A stretch of 64,000 nucleotides of DNA from Halomonas sp. (GTDB lineage Bacteria; Pseudomonadota; Gammaproteobacteria; Pseudomonadales; Halomonadaceae), in NCBI RefSeq assembly GCF_007692655.1, contig NZ_REBQ01000074.1, positions 1 through 64,000 of the forward strand, read 5' to 3'. The notes beneath the pieces are model-generated. The model did no database searches. It saw only the letters and a list, made by a program, of their open reading frames with translations, and had not been told where the DNA came from. Every line of letters begins with the position of its first letter. The first letter of the stretch is position 1. The position numbers were made by a program, and so were the translations under genes. Below, piece by piece: positions 48,835 to 57,352 of the stretch.

Positions 48835-49551
48835 AGTGTCTCGCATAGCGTTGCGTACCGGCGAACTGCCTATAGGGTGACGTAGGCGAACCGCTGGTTG
48901 CTGCGTGCTTGTGCTCGGCGCATAGCTATGCTGACGCGTAAAGCCGGGAAGGCGTCATCGCCAACCCGGCCAACAGGGCGTTGAGTACGTGGCGGAGGCA
49001 GGACATGTTCCGGTGGCTGTCACGTCCATCCGGCCCTGCTGACACCGCCAACACCTGGCATTCATCGATTCACCAACGCCGGCCACCGGCACAGCGTTGA
49101 ACTTTGCGTTCTGAACTAGTCAACGCCTTGTGACGAATAAGGAGGGGCTGTTCAGAACGTGGCGTTTTTAGTCTCTACCTGCCGTTCAGGGCAGGGTTTA
49201 ATTCTCTCTGCCGGTATCAAAAACGGGCGGCAGAGTTGCTGCATTTTTTAAATCAGGTTTTGATGCGCTAAAACGGCCAATGCGTACACTGTTGCCGTTT
49301 ATTGCTCAGGCCTGCGTGTTAGTCGGGCAGGCGCATTAACCAAGCTCAGCGGTCATGCTTTCAGTTGCGTTTATTGACCAGTGGTAACGTCAGCCGGTCG
49401 ATAGAGGCAAAGAAGCTTTCTGCGCTTGGCTGGTGAGCATTTTGGAATATAACAGTAAAGACAACGACCAGCAATTGACGCAATGCCCTTGGGTCTACGC
49501 TAGAATGCCGTTTTGTCTGAAGCAATAGCATGTCAGCAGGAGTAAGCGGCA
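48835..49551. other. 717-bp divergent region: rne leader and rluC upstream region
   Basis: No credible gene is present; a 63-codon reverse frame at 49361-49552 has no support. The rne side would give a long 5' leader, as in E. coli, where a leader hairpin mediates autoregulation. Visible structures are a perfect 10-bp inverted repeat CGTTCTGAAC (49107-49116) and GTTCAGAACG (49150-49159), and CCTGCC/GGCAGG around 49179-49194. Near rluC, TTGACG (49475-49480) and TAGAAT (49501-49506) are 20 bases apart, too far for a confident promoter. Confidence 0.6.
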
Positions 49552-50493
49552 ATGTCCGAAGGGCGTGAAGTACAGTGGGTGGATATCGCCCCGGAGCAAG
49601 CAGGGCAGCGAATTGATAATTTTCTCATGACGCGTCTTAAGGGTGCGCCACGTGCGCTCATCTACCGCATTGTGCGAAAAGGTGAGGTGCGCGTTAATAA
49701 AAAGCGCGTCAAAGTTGACTACCGCTTACAGGCCGGTGATTTAGTGCGCGTTCCGCCGCTGCGCTTAGCGCCTCGCGAGGCGGTAAAGGAAGTGAGTGAT
49801 AATTTGCGCGACCTGTTGGTTGGCAGCGTTATTATGGAAGGCCCAGATTGGATGGTGTTGAATAAGCCCTCGGGTCTGGCGGTGCATGGTGGTAGCGGAG
49901 TTAAAATCGGCTTGATCGAAGCGTTACGTCAGGTGCGCGATGACTTAAGCTTTTTAGAGCTGGTTCATCGCTTAGATCGGGATACCTCAGGCTGTTTGCT
50001 GCTTGCCAAATCCCGCGATGCGCTGGTAACGCTCAACGAGTCATTGAAAAAGCACGGCATGGATAAGCGCTACTTGGCGTTGGTGAGTGGGCGCTGGCCT
50101 GCGCGTAAAACCTATGAGAGCGCTCGTTTGGACCGTTTTGATGCCGGTAACGGGGAGCGCAGGGTGCGGGTAGACCCCAACGGTAAAGTATCCCGCACTC
50201 ACTTTTCCGTCGTTGAAACCTTTGAAAAAGTAACCCTAATAGAGGCTGAGCCGGTCACTGGCCGTACCCACCAGATTCGCGTGCACGCCGCCCATGCGGG
50301 ACATGCGCTGCTGGGTGACGATAAATATGCCACCCGCGAAAGTGGACTTCTTACTAAGCAGCTAGGGCTAGGGCGGCTTTTTCTGCATGCTCGCGCGCTG
50401 ACCTTTCCAGAGCCCGGTAATGGTCGCCCCGTTACTGTTAAAGCGCCGCTGCCAGAAGCTCTGGAAGAGACGCTCAAGCGTGCCCGTCGATAA
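49552..50493 (+). CDS. rluC: 23S rRNA pseudouridine synthase RluC
   Basis: Makes pseudouridines 955, 2504 and 2580 of 23S rRNA in E. coli. An N-terminal S4 domain (about 18-80, with RIDNFLMTRLKGAPRALIY) precedes the RluA-type catalytic domain; HRLDRDTSG at 139-147 holds the catalytic D144, and GRTHQIRVHAAHAGH follows. 313 residues. CAGGAGTAAG lies before the ATG. Divergent from rne, the conserved arrangement in E. coli and pseudomonads. Confidence 0.95.
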   Translation: MSEGREVQWVDIAPEQAGQRIDNFLMTRLKGAPRALIYRIVRKGEVRVNKKRVKVDYRLQAGDLVRVPPLRLAPREAVKEVSDNLRDLLVGSVIMEGPDWMVLNKPSGLAVHGGSGVKIGLIEALRQVRDDLSFLELVHRLDRDTSGCLLLAKSRDALVTLNESLKKHGMDKRYLALVSGRWPARKTYESARLDRFDAGNGERRVRVDPNGKVSRTHFSVVETFEKVTLIEAEPVTGRTHQIRVHAAHAGHALLGDDKYATRESGLLTKQLGLGRLFLHARALTFPEPGNGRPVTVKAPLPEALEETLKRARR

Positions 50494-50532
50494 CGCGCTC
50501 TTCACTGACTTACCCTTCAATAAGGAGCTGCC

Positions 50533-51183
50533 ATGCAGTACGAGCTGATTATATTTGATTGGGACGGCACCTTAATGGACTCCGTGCCGCGCATTGTGTC
50601 GTGTATGCAGGCCGCAGCGCAGGAGGCAGAGTGGGGGGAGCTTTCGGTAGCAGAGGTTGAAGATATTATTGGCTTGGGGCTGCCTGAGGCGATTGCTCAG
50701 CTTTGCCCAGGTATTCTGCCTGCCCAGGCAGAACGGCTGCGCGAGCGCTACTCGCACCATTTTGTTGCTGCTGATACGACGCCGATGCAGTTTTTTGTCG
50801 GCGTAGAAGCGCAGATTGCACGCCTGCGTAGCCGTGAGCAGCAGCGCCTGGCGGTGGCCACGGGTAAAAGCCGCCGTGGCTTGGATCGTATTTTTACTGA
50901 AACAGGCAGCGGTGAATGGTTTCATGCCAGCCGAACGGCAGATGAGACCCGTTCAAAGCCGCACCCACAAATGCTTTCCGAGCTACTGGCAGAGCTTTCT
51001 GTGCCCGTTGAGCGGGCCGTCATGGTGGGTGATACGGAATATGATCTTGAAATGGCCCGTGCGATCGGGATGGATCGGGTGGGCGTGACTTACGGTGTGC
51101 ATACGCCAGAACGCTTGGCGCTGAGTCAGCCCAGGTGGATTGCCCATAGCGTTGAAGAGCTTTTTGACAGGTTACACGGCTAA
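50533..51183 (+). CDS. HAD-family phosphatase (phosphoglycolate phosphatase-like)
   Basis: A 216-residue haloacid-dehalogenase hydrolase. Motif I is FDWDGTLMDS with Asp9 and Asp11; motif II VATGKS; motif III/IV KPHPQML and MVGDTEYDLEMARA. The small helical cap suggests a Gph-like enzyme acting on a small phosphorylated metabolite. Substrate cannot be told from sequence. AAGGAG before the ATG. It follows rluC by 39 bases in the same direction. Confidence 0.9.
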   Translation: MQYELIIFDWDGTLMDSVPRIVSCMQAAAQEAEWGELSVAEVEDIIGLGLPEAIAQLCPGILPAQAERLRERYSHHFVAADTTPMQFFVGVEAQIARLRSREQQRLAVATGKSRRGLDRIFTETGSGEWFHASRTADETRSKPHPQMLSELLAELSVPVERAVMVGDTEYDLEMARAIGMDRVGVTYGVHTPERLALSQPRWIAHSVEELFDRLHG

Positions 51184-51228
51184 TCAAACCACCTGGATTT
51201 ATATAAGGCGTCTACATAAGGATAGTTT

Positions 51229-52269
51229 ATGAGCGACGATCGCTGGACAGAAGGGCCGGAAGTATCATCAAACAAGGCAGCGCCAATGGCGGGCGCTCCT
51301 GGGGATGATGCCGAAACGCTGCGCGAGCGACAGCGGCTGGCGCAGCTGGAAATGATGGATCATTGGATTGGTGGTGTCTTAACAGAGCAGCGGCGTACTC
51401 GTCGTTGGAAGCTCTTTTTCCGTCTCATGTTGCTAACGGTTGTGTTGGCAACCCTATTTACGTCGCTGTATAGCGTATTTTGGGATACGTCAGGTACGGC
51501 AGTGCCTGCTCAGCGCCACCTGGGTATAGTGGAAGTTAATGGGGTGATTGCGAGCGACGCGCCAGCCAACGCAGAGCGTATTATCAAGGGCTTGAATCGC
51601 GCCTGGGATTCGGAAAGTGCCGCTGCGGTGGTATTACATATTAATAGTCCTGGCGGCAGCCCTGTGCAGTCTCAGCGTATTTATGCAGAAATTATGCGCT
51701 TACGTGAGCAGGGTGATAAGCCGATCATTGCCGTTATTGAAGACCTTGGTGCCAGCGGTGCTTATTACATAGCCGCGGCGGCCGATGAGATCTTTGCCTC
51801 ACCCGCCAGCCTGGTGGGGTCTATTGGCGTCATCTACGCAGGGTTTGGTTTTGAAGAAGCGATTGAGAATATTGGCGTTGAACGGCGAGTACTGACAGCG
51901 GGAGATAACAAAGCCTTTCTGGATCCGTTTCAGCCTCTTGACGGCGATGCAGAGGTATTTTGGCAGGGAGTGCTGACGCAAACCCATCATCAGTTTATGG
52001 CTGATGTACGTGCGGGACGAGGCGAGCAGCTCAGCGACAGTCCGGAAATTTTCTCAGGCCTGATCTGGAACGGTGAGCAAAGCGTTGAGCTGGGGTTAGT
52101 GGATCAGCTGGGGAGTCTTGAGCAGGTGGCGCGCGCCAAGGTAGGTGACACTCACTGGGAAGACTATACGCCGAGCCTCGATCCCTTTGAGCGTTTGACG
52201 CGGCGCTTTACCCAGGTAGTCGCCGAAGTGCTAGGTGTTCGCTCCTCAAGCACCCCGTTACGTTTTTAA
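51229..52269 (+). CDS. SppA-type signal peptide peptidase (S49 family)
   Basis: Membrane-bound serine protease of the short SppA form. A cytoplasmic N-terminus of about 60 residues is followed by one membrane helix (about 63-83) and the S49 domain. The nucleophile is Ser176 in GASGAYY, with Lys228 in AGDNKAFLDPF as the likely general base; NSPGGSP forms the oxyanion region. It would cleave leftover signal peptides in the membrane. 346 residues, about half of E. coli SppA, so it would work as a larger oligomer. AAGGA precedes the ATG. Confidence 0.9.
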   Translation: MSDDRWTEGPEVSSNKAAPMAGAPGDDAETLRERQRLAQLEMMDHWIGGVLTEQRRTRRWKLFFRLMLLTVVLATLFTSLYSVFWDTSGTAVPAQRHLGIVEVNGVIASDAPANAERIIKGLNRAWDSESAAAVVLHINSPGGSPVQSQRIYAEIMRLREQGDKPIIAVIEDLGASGAYYIAAAADEIFASPASLVGSIGVIYAGFGFEEAIENIGVERRVLTAGDNKAFLDPFQPLDGDAEVFWQGVLTQTHHQFMADVRAGRGEQLSDSPEIFSGLIWNGEQSVELGLVDQLGSLEQVARAKVGDTHWEDYTPSLDPFERLTRRFTQVVAEVLGVRSSSTPLRF

Positions 52270-52291
52270 GTGGTGTAGAAAGCCTCAGTCG

Positions 52292-52909
52292 TTAGCGAGC
52301 GCCAAGTGGGTCAAGACCTGCTTGGCGCAGCATGTCACAAAGGGCAATCAGCGGTAGCCCGATTAGCGCGTTGGGGTCGCGGCCCTCTAGCTTTTCAAAC
52401 AGCGCAATGCCTAACCCCTCCATGCGGAAGCTGCCCGCGCTATCCAATGGCTGCTCTTTAGCGACATAGTTGTCAATTTCCTGGGGGGTGAGGGTGCGAA
52501 ACACCACCTCAAAGGGTTCGACATGCACCTGATGGCGCTGGCTTCGGGTATCCAATAGCGCTAAACCAGTCAGGAAGGTGACGCGTTGACCAGAAAAGCG
52601 GGTAAGGTTGGCGCGGGCCTTTTCTTCGGTGTGTGGCTTGCCGAGAATGTCGCCTTCAAATACCGCAACCTGATCAGAGCCTATAATGCAGTGCTGGGGA
52701 AAATGCGCGGCGACGGCATTGGCTTTGCTAAGTGCCAGTCGGTGAACCAGCGCTTGAGGTGTTTCACCAGGATGAGGGGTCTCATCAATATCCGGCGAGT
52801 AGCTCTGATAGGGTAGCTGTAGGCGGTCAAGTAGTTGGCGCCGCCAGCGTGAGCTAGAGGCAAGCACCAGCTCGGTTGACGATGCCTCTTGGGTCGATGT
52901 TGAGGTCAC
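52292..52909 (-). CDS. Maf-family nucleoside triphosphate pyrophosphatase (YceF type)
   Basis: Hydrolyses modified or non-canonical nucleoside triphosphates; the YceF subgroup acts on m7GTP. ELVLASSSRWRRQLLDRL, DIDETPHPGETP and the core IIGSDQVAVFEG match the family, with RFSGQRVTFLTGL following. The start is GTG at 52909 with AGGAG six bases upstream, giving 205 residues; longer frames enter the divergent region. It is divergent from yceD, as is usual in this neighbourhood. Confidence 0.91.
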   Translation of the reverse strand: MTSTSTQEASSTELVLASSSRWRRQLLDRLQLPYQSYSPDIDETPHPGETPQALVHRLALSKANAVAAHFPQHCIIGSDQVAVFEGDILGKPHTEEKARANLTRFSGQRVTFLTGLALLDTRSQRHQVHVEPFEVVFRTLTPQEIDNYVAKEQPLDSAGSFRMEGLGIALFEKLEGRDPNALIGLPLIALCDMLRQAGLDPLGAR

Positions 52910-53114
52910 AACTGTCTCCTGTATCGCTTGGTTGCGCTTTTGAAAGTCAAAAAAGTAGCGTGTGGCGAAAGCTGACAAGTGTATCGAAAGCAGACAGAAC
53001 TGCCTATTTTGGTGAGTTGTTGCGGCCCATATTGAATTATTTATCGATGAAAGTAGGAAGAATTGTAATGACAGCTTTGACACCAGCAGGGGGAGTGCCT
53101 ATCATTGCGCGCCT

Positions 53115-53645
53115 ATGTTGACCTCACAACTCCCCAGTCGGGTTGAGCCTTATAAGCTTGCAGCCCGCCACGAACGAATCGAAGGCTTGGTAGCGCTTGA
53201 TAAGCTGCCGCGTCTTGCCGAAGAAGCGGGTGTCCAAACCGGCGACTGTTATGTCGTGCTTGAGTTTGGCGTCGATTCTCAAGGCCGTCGTGAAATTCGT
53301 GGCCACTTGCAAGCGACCTTGGCGCTTGCCTGTCGACGCTGCTTGGTGCCGTTGCCTCAAGAGGTTAGCAGTGACTTTTTGCTTGGAATGGTCACTGATG
53401 AAGCCTTAGCGGCCGAGCTGCCTGCTAGTCATGAACCGGTGCTGGTGGAAAAGGAACAGCTGGACCTTCTCACGGTAGTTGAGGATGAATTGATCCTCAG
53501 CTTGCCTCAGGTGGTCTATCACGACGAAGCCGACTGTCATGTCTCGGCGGAGCAGCTGGTCAGCAAAACAGAAGGCGCGGCGCTGGAAACAACGCCAGCG
53601 ACAAATCCTTTCGCGGTGCTGAATGTCTTGAAAGGCAAAAAATAG
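53115..53645 (+). CDS. yceD: DUF177 protein YceD (23S rRNA accumulation protein)
   Basis: A 176-residue DUF177 protein; the family is linked to 23S rRNA accumulation, and it is nearly always encoded with rpmF. A CRRC motif (about 74-77, LACRRCLVPL) and the acidic ELILSLPQVVYHDEADC stretch are typical. No strong ribosome site precedes the ATG at 53115. rpmF starts 35 bases after its stop. Confidence 0.9.
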   Translation: MLTSQLPSRVEPYKLAARHERIEGLVALDKLPRLAEEAGVQTGDCYVVLEFGVDSQGRREIRGHLQATLALACRRCLVPLPQEVSSDFLLGMVTDEALAAELPASHEPVLVEKEQLDLLTVVEDELILSLPQVVYHDEADCHVSAEQLVSKTEGAALETTPATNPFAVLNVLKGKK

Positions 53646-53680
53646 CACCCTTTACCTTAAATACCTTGGAGTAAACACCC

Positions 53681-53851
53681 ATGGCAGTTCAGCAGAACCG
53701 TAAAACTCGTTCCAAGCGCGGCATGCGTCGCAGCCACGATGCACTGACCGCCCCGACCCTGTCTCAGGACAAGGAAACCGGTACGACTCACCTACGTCAC
53801 CACGTTTCTCCTGACGGTTTCTACCGTGGTCGTAAAGTGGTTGAGGTATAA
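53681..53851 (+). CDS. rpmF: 50S ribosomal protein L32
   Basis: A 56-residue protein starting [20 protein letters not shown], the L32 signature, then [13 protein letters not shown] and a C-terminus [10 protein letters not shown]. It lacks the zinc cysteines, as in E. coli. TTGGAG lies 10 bases before the ATG. It lies between yceD and plsX, the standard order tying ribosome and fatty acid synthesis. Confidence 0.97.
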   Translation: MAVQQNRKTRSKRGMRRSHDALTAPTLSQDKETGTTHLRHHVSPDGFYRGRKVVEV

Positions 53852-53894
53852 GTCTCAACTTCTTTATCAAGCGGCTTAATAGATTCGGTGCGGT

Positions 53895-54920
53895 ATGCGC
53901 CTAGCGATTGATGTCATGGGGGGTGACCAAGGCCCTCATGCAATTGTCGCAGGCTCTGCCAGGGCGGTGGTGGAACACCCGGCCCTTGAGCTGATTCTGT
54001 TTGGTCCGCGTCAGCAGATTCTTGCTGAGATTTCTCGCTTGCCGCAGCCTCTGGCTGCGGCAGCGTCACGTTTAGCAGCACGTGATGCGCCTGAGAGTGT
54101 TGCACCATCAGCGACAGCCGCCTGGGCGCTGCGCAGAGGGCGTGACACCAGCATGTCGCATATGCTGCGCAGTGTGGCTCAGGGTGAAGCGGTGGCGGGG
54201 GTCAGTGCAGGCAATACAGCAGCACTGGTGGCAATGGCAAGGCGCGAGCTAGGAATGATAGAAGGTATTTCGCGTCCCGCGATCAGTACCGCCATTCCTG
54301 CCCGAGGAGGGCGGCGCTGCTATTTGCTTGATTTAGGCGCTAATGTCGATTCGCCCGCCCATCGGCTGGTCGATTTTGCGCTGATGGGGGTTGCTATGGC
54401 CCAGTGTGTCGATGGCACGGTTAAGCCGCGTGTCGCGTTGCTTAATGTTGGAGCCGAGGCGACGAAGGGCAGTGCCAGCGTGCGTGAAGCGGATCGTCAA
54501 CTGCGCGAGTACCCAACCAGCGATGCCTTTATTTACCAGGGCTATGCAGAAGGGGGGGATCTGTTTAAAGGTCAGCTTGATGTGGTGGTGTGTGACGGTT
54601 TTGTGGGCAACGCCGTTCTGAAAGCAAGCGAAGGTTTAACAAGTATGTTGGTAGAGCGTGTGCAAATGGCATTTGAGTCGCGCCTAAGCGGACGTTTAGC
54701 GAGTCTACTGGCTAAACCTGTGTTAAGACGGTTAAAGCAAGAGCTTGATCCCGTGCGCTATAACGGAGCCAGCTTATTAGGGTTGCGCGGTATTGTAGTT
54801 AAAAGTCATGGCAGTACCCATGCCGATGGTTTCTACTACGCTATTGAGCGAGCGTTGAAGGAAGTCGAGCATAATTTACCTGCGCGGATCGCAGGCCGTT
54901 GGCAAGCGCCATCATTTTAA
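53895..54920 (+). CDS. plsX: Phosphate acyltransferase PlsX
   Basis: Makes acyl-phosphate from acyl-ACP, feeding phospholipid synthesis. It starts MRLAIDVMGGDQGPHAIV, with GVSAGNTAALVAMA, LLDLGANVDSPAHRLVDFA and VVCDGFVGNAVLKASEG as family signatures. 341 residues. The ATG follows a GGTGCGG stretch rather than a clear AGGAG. Unlike E. coli, fabH does not follow. Confidence 0.95.
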   Translation: MRLAIDVMGGDQGPHAIVAGSARAVVEHPALELILFGPRQQILAEISRLPQPLAAAASRLAARDAPESVAPSATAAWALRRGRDTSMSHMLRSVAQGEAVAGVSAGNTAALVAMARRELGMIEGISRPAISTAIPARGGRRCYLLDLGANVDSPAHRLVDFALMGVAMAQCVDGTVKPRVALLNVGAEATKGSASVREADRQLREYPTSDAFIYQGYAEGGDLFKGQLDVVVCDGFVGNAVLKASEGLTSMLVERVQMAFESRLSGRLASLLAKPVLRRLKQELDPVRYNGASLLGLRGIVVKSHGSTHADGFYYAIERALKEVEHNLPARIAGRWQAPSF

Positions 54921-55057
54921 ACTGATGCGCCTTGTCGGCCATGATATAGATAATAAACAGTTAATTTTTTGCGGGTTTATAGGTGGCATCAGGATGTGCC
55001 AATAATCTCGCCTATCGCTCATATGAGCAAATGCCTACAAGAGCAAAGGTGAACGAC
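54921..55057 (+). other. Gap between plsX and fabD where fabH would lie in E. coli
   Basis: This 137-bp region is AT-rich and holds no gene. GCTCATATGAGC at 55017-55028 is a perfect 12-base palindrome. TTGTCG near 54932 and TAAACA about 16 bases later could be promoter elements, at low confidence. AAAGGTGA before 55058 is the fabD ribosome site. Confidence 0.5.
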
Positions 55058-56017
55058 ATGTCTCAACCCCTTGCCCTCATTTTCCCCGGGCAAGGCTCTC
55101 AGCAGCTTGGAATGCTGCGAGAGCTGGCCGAGCGTTATAGTGTTGTGGGAACGACATTTGAGGAAGCTTCTAGTGCTTTGGGCTACGACTTGTGGAAAGT
55201 CGTCCAGGAAGGCCCCGAAGCGTCGTTAAACGCCACTGCTTGCACCCAGCCTGCGCTGCTCTCTGCAAGCGTCGCTATCTGGCGAGTGTGGCAAGAGCTG
55301 GAAGGGCCACGACCTAGCGTGATGGCGGGCCATAGCTTAGGCGAATATAGTGCCATGGTGTGTGCCGGCGTTATGAGTTTTGCCGAAGGTGTGAATCTAG
55401 TACGCCTGCGCGGTGAGGCTATGCAGGAAGCGGTTCCCGCTGGCGAGGGGGGGATGGCAGCTATCCTGGGATTGGCAGATGATGCCGTCGAAGCGGCCTG
55501 CGAAAAGGCAGCTCAAGGCGATGTTGTTTCCGCGGTCAATTATAACTCTCCTGGCCAAGTCGTGGTGGCTGGGTCCAAGGCGGCCGTTGAGCGGGCTATG
55601 GTTGCTTGCCAAGAGGCGGGTGCCAAGCGTGCCATGGCGCTACCCGTGTCAGTCCCTTCACACTGCGCATTGATGCGCCCCGCGGCTGAACGATTGGCCG
55701 CTGCGATGCAAAATATTGAGCTGCGAGCGCCGCGTTATACGGTTATTCAGAACGTGGATGCCCAGGCCCACGCGGATATCGCTACACTACGTACACGCTT
55801 AATTGAGCAGCTTTATCAGCCTGTGCGTTGGAGCGCATGTGTTGAAGCAATGGTGGCTCAAAACGTCAATGTGTTTATTGAATGTGGGCCGGGAAAGGTG
55901 TTGACTGGCCTCAATAAGCGTATCGTAAAAGGTAGTAAAGGGTTGGCGGTGAATGATCCCGACAGCCTGGACGCCGCGCTTGAGCTGGCGCGTGAAACGT
56001 TGACTGGCAAGGCATGA
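55058..56017 (+). CDS. fabD: Malonyl-CoA:ACP transacylase FabD
   Basis: Transfers malonyl from CoA to ACP for chain elongation. It starts MSQPLALIFPGQGSQQLGML. The nucleophile is Ser93 in GHSLGEYSAMV; the active-site His is in VPSHCALM; VNYNSPGQVVVAG and IECGPGKVLTGLNKRI are also typical. ATG at 55058 follows AAAGGTGA and gives 319 residues; an upstream GTG-type extension of 25 codons is not family sequence. Confidence 0.96.
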   Translation: MSQPLALIFPGQGSQQLGMLRELAERYSVVGTTFEEASSALGYDLWKVVQEGPEASLNATACTQPALLSASVAIWRVWQELEGPRPSVMAGHSLGEYSAMVCAGVMSFAEGVNLVRLRGEAMQEAVPAGEGGMAAILGLADDAVEAACEKAAQGDVVSAVNYNSPGQVVVAGSKAAVERAMVACQEAGAKRAMALPVSVPSHCALMRPAAERLAAAMQNIELRAPRYTVIQNVDAQAHADIATLRTRLIEQLYQPVRWSACVEAMVAQNVNVFIECGPGKVLTGLNKRIVKGSKGLAVNDPDSLDAALELARETLTGKA

Positions 56018-56058
56018 TCGCTATCCTTGTTTGGTGACACGGTTAAAGGCAGAAAGTT

Positions 56059-56802
56059 ATGACGCAAGAACGTAGAGTTGCACTGGTGACTGGTGCTAGT
56101 CGCGGTATTGGACAGGCTATTGCCCGAGAGCTTGGTCGTCAGGGCCGTATAGTGATCGGCACGGCAACCAGTGAAGCAGGTGCTGAGAAAATCGATGCCG
56201 ATCTCAAAGAGAATGGCATTGAAGGGGCCGGTCTATGCCTGAATGTGACGGATCAAGCCAGTATTGATGGCGTCTTGAAAGACATTACTGAGCGTTTTGG
56301 AGCCCCGACTATTTTAGTCAATAATGCTGGCATCACCCGTGATAACTTGTTGATGCGCATGAAGGAGGACGAGTGGGACTCCGTCATGGATACCAACTTG
56401 AAGTCGGTATATCGGGTGAGCAAAGCATGCTTGCGGGGTATGACTAAAGCGCGTTTTGGGCGTATTGTGTCTATCAGTTCTGTGGTGGCAACCATGGGCA
56501 ACCTGGGTCAAACTAACTATGCTGCTGCTAAAGCGGGCATGGAAGGTTTTAGCCGAGCACTGGCACGTGAGGTTTCTTCACGCGCTATTACGGTCAATGC
56601 GGTGGCGCCGGGCTTTATTGCTACTGATATGACCGGGGCATTGCCTGAAGCGCAGCATGAAATGCTGCTTAAGCAAATTCCGCTAGCCCGTTTAGGGGCG
56701 CCGGAAGAGATTGCCGCTGCAGTGGGGTTTTTAACCAGCGATGCGGCTGGTTATATCACCGGAGAGACGCTGCACGTTAATGGCGGCATGAATATGCGTT
56801 GA
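56059..56802 (+). CDS. fabG: 3-oxoacyl-ACP reductase FabG
   Basis: NADPH-dependent short-chain reductase that reduces 3-ketoacyl-ACP. The cofactor loop TGASRGIG lies at 11-18, NNAG at 88-91, and the catalytic Ser141-Tyr154-Lys158 set lies in SISSVV and NYAAAKAG. 247 residues. It follows fabD by 41 bases; acpP is 124 bases further on. Confidence 0.97.
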   Translation: MTQERRVALVTGASRGIGQAIARELGRQGRIVIGTATSEAGAEKIDADLKENGIEGAGLCLNVTDQASIDGVLKDITERFGAPTILVNNAGITRDNLLMRMKEDEWDSVMDTNLKSVYRVSKACLRGMTKARFGRIVSISSVVATMGNLGQTNYAAAKAGMEGFSRALAREVSSRAITVNAVAPGFIATDMTGALPEAQHEMLLKQIPLARLGAPEEIAAAVGFLTSDAAGYITGETLHVNGGMNMR

Positions 56803-56926
56803 TGGCCTTGGGCTTGGCGGTTGCGTCGACCCAAGGGCGTCTATAAACTACCCCGCAGCTTTTGGCTTGCGGTTTCCAAATAGCTGGTTATCAAAAACGG
56901 CTAATGTGAACGACTGGAGTACGTTG

Positions 56927-57160
56927 ATGAGTACTATTGAAGAGCGCGTTAAAAAAGTTGTAGCAGAGCGCCTGAACGTTAAAGAAGAAGACATCCAAAA
57001 CAGCTCTTCTTTTACAGAAGACTTGGGTGCTGACTCGCTCGACACCGTTGAGCTGGTAATGGCTTTGGAAGAGGAATTTGATACTGAAATTCCCGATGAA
57101 GAAGCTGAGAAGATCACCACGGTTCAAGAAGCTATCGACTACGTAAACGCCCACCAGTAA
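56927..57160 (+). CDS. acpP: Acyl carrier protein
   Basis: The 77-residue carrier of fatty acid synthesis. The phosphopantetheine site is Ser37 in [10 protein letters not shown]. The protein is strongly acidic, as usual. ATG at 56927, with GGAG upstream, begins [16 protein letters not shown]; the in-frame extension is not part of the family. A hairpin terminator lies 50 bases past its stop, allowing more acpP mRNA than fabF mRNA. Confidence 0.98.
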   Translation: MSTIEERVKKVVAERLNVKEEDIQNSSSFTEDLGADSLDTVELVMALEEEFDTEIPDEEAEKITTVQEAIDYVNAHQ

Positions 57161-57209
57161 GGGCTGCGTCGATGCATCAAACCAGGGTGGGGTGCTAGTC
57201 ACCCGCCTT

Positions 57210-57240
57210 AAAAGCCGTCCTTTCCCAGGGCGGCTTTTTT
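57210..57240 (+). terminator. Terminator or attenuator between acpP and fabF
   Basis: AAAAGCCGTCC (57210-57220) pairs with GGGCGGCTTTT (57228-57238; one G-U) and runs into a T6 tract. It would cut acpP transcripts short of fabF. Confidence 0.85.
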
Positions 57241-57278
57241 GCTTTGCTGCCACAATGCTAATTAGGTTCAATATTCGC

Positions 57279-57322
57279 TATACTGTTGACCAAATTTAAG
57301 CGGCAAATGACCCAATTGGGTC
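57279..57322 (+). promoter_or_regulatory. Possible fabF promoter with 14-bp palindrome
   Basis: TATACT at 57279-57284 is a good -10 without a clear -35. A perfect palindrome, GACCCAATTGGGTC, lies at 57309-57322, just past the expected start of transcription and 31 bases before the fabF ATG. It may be an operator. Confidence 0.4.
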
Positions 57323-57352
57323 GCGTCACCATGGATGCCTGGAGGAAAGCTG

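Noticed and set aside
49475-49506. rluC promoter TTGACG/TAGAAT
   Set aside because: The 20-base spacing is too long for a confident sigma-70 promoter; mentioned only within the intergenic entry.
49361-49552. 63-codon reverse frame upstream of rluC
   Set aside because: No ribosome site or recognisable sequence; overlaps the rluC leader.
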